Part shown: piece after piece, positions 57,665 to 64,000 of the stretch | Layout: each line of letters begins with the position of its first letter | How positions within the stretch are numbered: the stretch's first letter is position 1 | NCBI GenBank assembly: GCA_963930655.1 | Contig: OZ005617.1 | Coordinates: forward strand, 23,256,568-23,320,567 | Direction: 5' to 3' | DNA from: Myrica gale | Lineage: Eukaryota > Streptophyta > Magnoliopsida > Fagales > Myricaceae | Length of the DNA stretch: 64,000 bases | The notes under the pieces: generated by a model | Databases searched by the model: none | What the model was told of the DNA's origin: nothing | The model's input: only the letters and a program-made list of their open reading frames with translations | Position numbers and translations under genes: made by a program

Positions 57665-60600
57665 TTATATTCCCTGCTTAAGCATTGATCGGACCCTCAT
57701 TGGAAGACCATAAAGCCTAATAAACCCAGCTGCATCAGCCTGATCATAGATCACGCTGTTCTCAAAAGAAGATATGTCTTGCCTGTACAGGCTATAAGGG
57801 CTCTTTCGGCCTGTTACTGTAACAGAGCCTTTGTACAGTTTGAGGGTGACTGAACCTGTTGTGGTCTCGGTGATCTTCTCCATGAATGCATCCATTGACT
57901 CGCGAAGTGGGTCGAACCATCTTCCGGCATACACTAGCTCCGCGTATTTGAGGGCCAGCAAATCTTTTACTTGCATGCTTTCGCGATCAATCGTCAAAGA
58001 CTCCAACTCTTGTACAGCAGTGAAGAGGATTGTCCCACCTGGAGTTTCATATACTCCACGGCTCTTCATACCAACAAGCCGGTTTTCCACCATGTCAACT
58101 CGGCCTACTCCGTGCCTCCCACCAATCTCGTTGAGTTCAGCAAGTAGCAATGCAGGCGAAAGCTTCTTCCCATTGACTGAAACAGGAAGACCGGACTCTA
58201 TCCCAATCTCGACATATCTGCAGGGAAGGCGGGGGAAGTGAGGGCACAGTACAGCATACACCACAGTGGAAAATGACGGAGGGTTAACAGGGAAAATTAC
58301 TCAGGTTTATTTGGTGCATCTTCTGGGTCCACGGTCATCATGTACATATCCTTCCTAGGCTCATTGGCCGGATCTTCCAGAATATCCCCCTTTAATGGCA
58401 TAGAACATGCAGAAATAAGGTCATCTCCAACAAAAGTTACTGAACGACATACACAGACCAAAAAGCTACACTGATTGAAGAATCAGGAGACTTTTGACAA
58501 GAGAGAAGAGCAATGACTACCTATAAGATTGGTGGGGGACTTATTCTGTAAAACCGTTGGGAAAAAATAAAAGAAGAGATGAATGTTACCTCATGGCTAA
58601 GGTGCCACAAGTTCCTGTCCCTGCTGTAGATGGATTTTTTGGTTACTGGGACAGGCACATTATGCCTCTTAGCATACTCGATAGCATCTTCTCTCCCTGT
58701 AATATCCCATTCTCTCCAAGGAGCCACAACATTCAGCTTGGGATTCAGAGCAAAGAATGTCAACTCAAAGCGAACCTGATACATGAGATACCAAGCGACA
58801 TTTGTGTAAGATGGAAAACCATGACAGGTGATAAAATTTACATCTAAATCACAGGGCATGCCTGATCATTTCCTTTTCCTGTGCAGCCATGAGAGACAGC
58901 ATCAGCTCCAACTTCTCTGGCAACATCGACCATTGCCTGTTTGATCAACAAAATCATCATGATTAACTAACATATGTACGATCAAAGAACATTATTGATT
59001 CTCTTAGAAATTCTACTTGCTTGATGCATCTAAAAGCTATACAATTGAAAAATAAAATAAAATAAAAGCAGAAGTTCACCTTTGCAATAACAGGGCGAGC
59101 CATTGAGGTACCCAGCAAATATTTCCTCTCATATATGGCACCCGCCCTTAGGCAAGGAAATATGTACTCTCCTACAAATTCCTCCTTCAAATCCTTTACC
59201 ACCAACTGACAAGCCCCACTGGCTTTAGCCTTCTGTTCCAAGCCTTCCAATTCCCTTATACCCTATGGATTATGAGTTTGGGATAAAGCACAAAACTAAA
59301 TAAGAAGGAACTTGTAATGCAAGTGGTCAGGTAGAAATCAACTGTACTATCTGAAACAACCTTTAACAAGAACAAAATAAGTAATGCAACACTTTTTTGT
59401 GATGCTGCTTATTAACATACCTGACCAACATCAGCAGTGAAGCAAACAACATCACACCCGTAGTTCTCCCTGCGATGGAAAAGTAAGAAGATAAAGTATC
59501 CTGGGAAAGCAGATAATTAAATTACATAAACTGAGCACCATAAAACGTTAAACATACCGCAGCCATGGGACAATGACTGATGTGTCTAAGCCACCACTAT
59601 AGGCTAGAACGACCTTATTCAATTTACCACGTAACCCTCTATCCTTTGTAGCTTCAGAAACTTCCATCTTTTTATCACTCTGCGAAACTGCTCGAGTAAC
59701 TGTATCTCAAGGGCAAATAATCAAAATTACAGACATAGAGCTGGATAAACTTGAATTTCAGACAGCACATCAGTTGGATTACTGAGAAGAAGGTTTGACA
59801 AATATAAATCTCAAATAGAACAAATAAGATAGCTTTAAGACACCTGACTTGCAAATATGAAAGATACACCATTATGTGAATGTAAATATGGATGACGAAC
59901 TATTAAGGTGAACCTAAGAATGGGATATCATTAACTTTTTAGATCATTCAATTGACCTCAAAGTACTTTGTGGCAATGAACTAGCACTTACGTAATATCG
60001 CTCATGGTGTTTGTGACCAAAATAACAGTAACAATGCTGACAATGTGATTATGTGATAAAGTTGGCGACAACCATAAAAAACAAAAATTAACGAGCTAAA
60101 TACATTCCAAACATATGATCCATTAAATTGCTAGTCCAACATTCTAACCAATACCCAGCCAAAATTAATCAGATTCTACTGCACTTCCTCCATGCCCACT
60201 GCAAACCTGTGTGAAACATACATAATGCCATGCCAACAGCAGCAGGCAGACCGGCAGACAGGACCTCACTTCAGCAGGATAAGTTGTAATTCATATAAAT
60301 GACTACCAGCCAATCTACTACAAACTCCGCACATCATGACACATACAACATTCATACTCAGTCAATTGAATGTATTAGGTTTAAATTAAGCGCGCTTAGT
60401 TAAGCATCATAAAGTCTTGACAGGAGGAGTGCTATCAATATAAAAACACTATCATGAAGAGAATGGCCAGAGACAGCAAGCATAGACGGACATTGACTAT
60501 CATAACAACAATTTTCATAGCCTCATAGGCCATATCAAATCAGATAATAGCAAAACATATAACCAAACAGCCTCACCTTTATTGTTACCAGACTTGGTAA

Positions 60601-61370
60601 TATGGCCGCTGTTACTTCTAGCTGCAGCAGAATGGCCATGGAGATCACTCGTTCTAGCCGCTAACTGTCAACAGTACACAAAGTAATCCCATCACTTATA
60701 CATGAAGAACTAGGAGTAACAAATGGGAGAAAGACCATGCATTAACTTTCGGCATATTGGCAAAACTACCTCTGGGAATGAAGACAACTTCCTTGAACAG
60801 AATACTTTGTCATCATACAGGAATGATTCTGTCATTAGAATAAATAATACATAATCTCAGAATTCCAATTACAACACCAGACATAACAGATGCAATCTAA
60901 CTACTTGAAATCAAATTCTGCAATTTCTATCTTTCAAAAGATAAAAGAGATACCTTGTTTGGATCAGACCATTAATGTTATTACATTACTCAATGAGAAT
61001 TGACTCAATAATCACGATTCAATGAAAATTTTGCTGTTGCCAAATGTGGGTAGGAAATTTCTCTCGGGTTTCACCACAAAATAATGTCTTTCGGAATATC
61101 TCAACAGAAACAATGTATCAGAAGGCAATGGAAAACAAAAAATGCTTAAGAAAAGGGAGCCCAGAAGATGAAAACCATTTGCCTAAACATGCAAAGCACA
61201 GAACTCTGCAACTAACATGTACAGCGAGAATGTGATTAGAACATGCAAAATCAATTTCCCAGAACCCGAAAACATAATAAAAAAATTTGAAATAGAGAAC
61301 CTCTCTTGCGTGCGTGTAAAACGAGACTGGTGGTGGGGGAGCATGACGATATTGCCTTCAACTGGGCCAT
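57665..61370 (-). CDS. Argininosuccinate synthase, chloroplastic
   Basis: Joins citrulline and aspartate using ATP to give argininosuccinate, the penultimate step of arginine synthesis, in plastids. Ten exons (minus): 61301-61370 (start at 61370), 60770-60804, 60577-60664, 59558-59699, 59421-59469, 59080-59262, 58862-58936, 58590-58775, 58301-58389 and 57665-58217 (stop 57665-57667), 1,470 nt, 489 residues, as in plant enzymes. Exons 1-3 and the start of exon 4 encode a Ser/Arg/His-rich transit peptide ([20 protein letters not shown]...RAVSQ). Motifs: ATP P-loop [116 protein letters not shown] and [20 protein letters not shown]. All catalytic segments are intact. The intron after GKGNDQ has a GC donor; the others are GT-AG. 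Exon 2 (35 nt) is assigned by phase and is the least certain. Confidence 0.95.
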
Positions 61371-61500
61371 AATCTCAGGGCCTACTATCACTGACACTCA
61401 GAGAGCTTCTCTCTATCTCTCCGTATCGTACAACTCACTCTGACTCAGTTTCTAGGGTTTTAGTTCGAGGATTTTAGTGCGCTAAAAGTAAAACCAGGTA
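61371..61500 (-). promoter_or_regulatory. Argininosuccinate synthase leader/promoter region
   Basis: Upstream of the ATG at 61370 the minus strand has a CT/GA-mixed leader and the phrase CTAAAACCCTAGAAAC (61450-61465), a telo-box-like or CCTAGA motif. No definite TATA box was seen. Confidence 0.35.
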
Positions 61501-61684
61501 ATTAGCGCCGGGACGGCATCGCTGGTCCATTTTAACACGATTGAGGTGACATTTCCTTTCGAGCATAGTGGAAGATTACTGCACGGTATCGCATCATGTA
61601 AGGATTTTTTAAAATTGTTTTCCCAATTTTCCTTTATTGAATCAAATGTGAGTTTTTAATTCTGATAAATCAAGATCTTCAAAT

Positions 61685-61849
61685 CTGTGTGAAAGCAGTA
61701 AAATTTTAGGTATTGAGGTAGATGAAAAAGTGAAGAGAGAGTGAAAAAGTGAAAAAAGTTGGTGAAAATTGATGAAAAAATTGATGAAAAATTGAAGAGA
61801 GAGAGTATTTTATAATGTTGCTAAAATTTTGTTACACAAACGTAATCTA
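61685..61849. mobile_element. Diverged Tourist-like MITE relative
   Basis: Shares GTAAAATTTTAGGTATTG, GAAAAAGTGAAGAGAGA and a right end AAAATTTTGTTACACAAACG with the element at 14928-15125. The left end is eroded. Same family, older copy. Confidence 0.65.
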
Positions 61850-62202
61850 AGAAATGAACTATAGAATATTATTATTTGATTAATCTCGCTACAATTGTGA
61901 AAAAAATATAAAAGTAATAGAATAGAGGTGGCCCCATAAAGGTTTTGATTGAGATTTTTTGGTCCATCTATTTAGTAATTTAAAGGGTCTAGAGAAAATA
62001 CTCATTTTTAAGAAAAATTTAACATCTAAAGGATTTATGGTATAGAGATCCGCTCTATCATATTTTTCCAAAAAAAGAAGGAATATGACATTTTTATTAG
62101 GGCTAATGGGCACCAAAATGATTCAAAAGTAGCTCATATTGAGAATATTTACGTGGACTAACCCGTCAAAAAAGACGAAATGATACAATGGTATGGTTTG
62201 TT

Positions 62203-62335
62203 TATCGAAATTTTGAGTAATATTTTAAAAATTTTGATCTTTTTGAATGTTAAAATTTATTAGAATTTATGAAAAATTTAAAATGTATTTATAAAAATTA
62301 CAAATTTTAAAATATGCTTATTTTGTTAGACACAT
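62203..62335 (+). mobile_element. AT-rich dispersed repeat, copy 2
   Basis: Opposite-orientation relative of 24585-24755 (shared GTATTTATAAAAATTA and a GTTTGTTTATCGAAATTTT-like left end). Non-autonomous element fragment of unknown class. Confidence 0.5.
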
Positions 62336-63270
62336 CCGACCTCTAAAATTTTAGACCAACAAATATGTTCAATATCCGGCCAAAAGTTTATCCACCTTAC
62401 AATTTACTGCCATGTACAGTGGGTACAATAATGTCATCATCAACATTTATAAATGCACGACAACTTTTTCTTTTGTCTAATCAAATTTTGTCGAGCATAT
62501 CGTCTTTTTTCCCTTCTTGTCGTCTGGTGGTCACCATGGAACGAGAGAAATGGGCCAGAGATGGCATTGGTTTAAAACGACGGACCATTCTGCTTTTGTA
62601 TTTTGTAATGCTTCAGAAATATATCTTCTTGTCTGATACATAGTAAAATATTAAGAGACAATTACAAATAGTAACTAGGTTTTAACACTTTAAAAAAAAA
62701 AACTCAATTTTAATTTTCTTTTAAACTCATTGAATCTTGCCGTTAGTAAATTAGCTCACTATTTGAGACAGTTTCAGCACTACCACAGGGGTGATAACTT
62801 ATACAGTGGTATGCGAGCTGTACTTAAGATCTAAGACTTTTTTTTTATAAGCTAAGATCTAAGACTTGCTCTCAATAAAAGTTTGAATTACAATAGTTCT
62901 ATTATGCAATGACGGTGGATTTACTTCCATTGATGGTCTATTTCTTGAGGTTTTTTTTTAAGGAGCAACTTCAGTACTAGAAAAGAAGCAAGAGCGGGAC
63001 GCACTGCTCCTGGATAATTCCATGAACTCAAGCAACTAAGCAAGGATCTTGATTTCCCAAGGTTTAACAACTTGCTGTACACCCAAGTCATTCAATTTCA
63101 TCAATTCGGTTCATTAGATGTTGATGTCCTGCGTATTGGCGATTTTTGTTTGGGATTATTTTTAACTTTCCCGGCAGTTTGTTTCAAATTCTGGCCTTCA
63201 CGCAGAACTACTCCACCATTTTTCACTAGCAATGCCTCTTTCACCCAGTTGTTTGCTTGTTTCAATAAAT
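62336..63270. other. Intergenic, no gene seen
   Basis: AT-rich; open frames at 62365-62643 and 63072-63272 have no recognisable domains. Confidence 0.45.
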
Positions 63271-63283
63271 GACTATGCCAATA

Positions 63284-63961
63284 CCTAGCCGTCATTTTCT
63301 CCCTTGTTTTCTGGCTGCGGGAAAAGCCGGAATTTTTCTTCTTTCCCTCCCTCTCTTTGTCTTTTTGCTCGGAATCTTGAAGGTTAGATCCTGATATTCC
63401 TGTGCTTCACCAGTGGATACAGCCTTGCCAAATGTCTTCCACTCCTCCAGGCAAACTCAGCCGCTTCGGTCCGGCCTCCATTGGGTGGCGCGTGACGTCT
63501 CACGTGCACGTCAGTTTCTCCTTGTTTTGGCTTGTTTGCAGCGGATTTCCGGCGGTACGTGGGTCGTTGGTGTTTTGGTCTCTCTGCTCGCATGCAGTGG
63601 TTTGCTGATTCTGTTTTTTTGGCTTGTGTTTCTTGTCTTTTGCTTTTGGTTGTTCTGGCCTTGCTTGGCTCTTGTATGTTTATTTTGTATGTTGTATCCG
63701 GCTCCTCGGTGAGCTTTCCGATCCTTTGTGGATCTTTTACGGCCCTCGTTGAGGCTTGCTTTGTCCAGGTTGTGGCGATGTATCTACTGGCTAGTCTAGA
63801 GTTCCAGTAGCTGTGTATACTATTTTTGGCCACCGCTCTCACTGCCTAACATGGAGTATATAGTGGTTTCTCCGATTTCTTTTGAGATCTTGTCGGTTAT
63901 TTTCGACCTGGTTGTAGCTTGTTTCGGTTTCATTTTATGAAACTTGACTTAGAAAAAAAAA
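63284..63961 (+). mobile_element. Poly(A)-ended retroposon, related to 13824-14852
   Basis: CT-rich 5' part, a middle with GGCGCGTGACGTCTCACGTG (compare GGCGCGTGATGCTCCACGAG in the exon insertion), a T/G-rich 3' half and a terminal A-run at 63953-63961. Possible imperfect target duplication: GACTATGCCAATA (63271-63283) against GACTGCCAATA just after the A-run. No reverse transcriptase visible. Likely LINE-derived. Confidence 0.55.
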
Positions 63962-64000
63962 GACTGCCAATAGGAACACTAAAACTATAGTAACACCAAA

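Noticed and set aside
63384-63842. 152-codon minus-strand frame
   Set aside because: Antisense of the T/G-rich retroposon; low-complexity Lys/Thr/Arg composition.

Overview
The window is nuclear DNA of a flowering plant, most likely a eudicot. Genes carry many short GT-AG introns with AT-rich sequence. Products match plant-specific families: chloroplast-type argininosuccinate synthase, a plant O-fucosyltransferase, an mTERF protein, an inactive LRR receptor kinase of the Arabidopsis At3g03770 type and tandem family 1 beta-glucosidases. Introns and intergenic DNA are full of plant transposon debris. The species cannot be named from sequence alone. Exon limits below come from reading splice sites and protein-family conservation by eye.

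Layout. 1-3890 (+): 3' part of a WDR74/Nsa1-like ribosome-biogenesis protein. 4734-6167 (-): mitochondrial pyruvate carrier MPC1, with a leader intron holding a local duplication. 7000-9550: repeat-rich, with a foldback element. 9589-15436 and 16890-20372 (+): two tandem GH1 beta-glucosidase pseudogenes broken by frameshifts, exon loss and at least five mobile insertions. 20756-23440 (-): O-fucosyltransferase. 25513-29708 (+): M18 aspartyl aminopeptidase. 31473-32193 (+): a 5'-truncated U5 snRNA copy followed by a complete-looking U5 snRNA gene with USE, TATA-like and 3' box signals. 33200-36144 (-): adenylate kinase. 37026-40464 (-): NOP56. 40650-44470: nested repeats including a 1.6 kb hAT-like element. 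44885-46258 (+): single-exon mTERF protein. 50612-54118 (+): LRR receptor pseudokinase. 54829-56817 (-): degenerate mitochondrial adenylate kinase 7-like protein. 57665-61370 (-): argininosuccinate synthase. 61500-64000: MITE-like and retroposon sequence.

These are independent genes; no operon or biosynthetic cluster is visible. Three loci touch RNA or ribosome machinery (WDR74-like, NOP56 with a telo-box promoter, U5 snRNA), and two adenylate kinase family genes lie about 20 kb apart.

The most unusual object is a 72-bp insertion at 15437-15508, made almost entirely of three perfect hairpins. It is bounded exactly by 10-bp direct repeats and sits at the 3' end of the first GH1 pseudogene. 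It looks like a very small mobile DNA element that I do not recognise.
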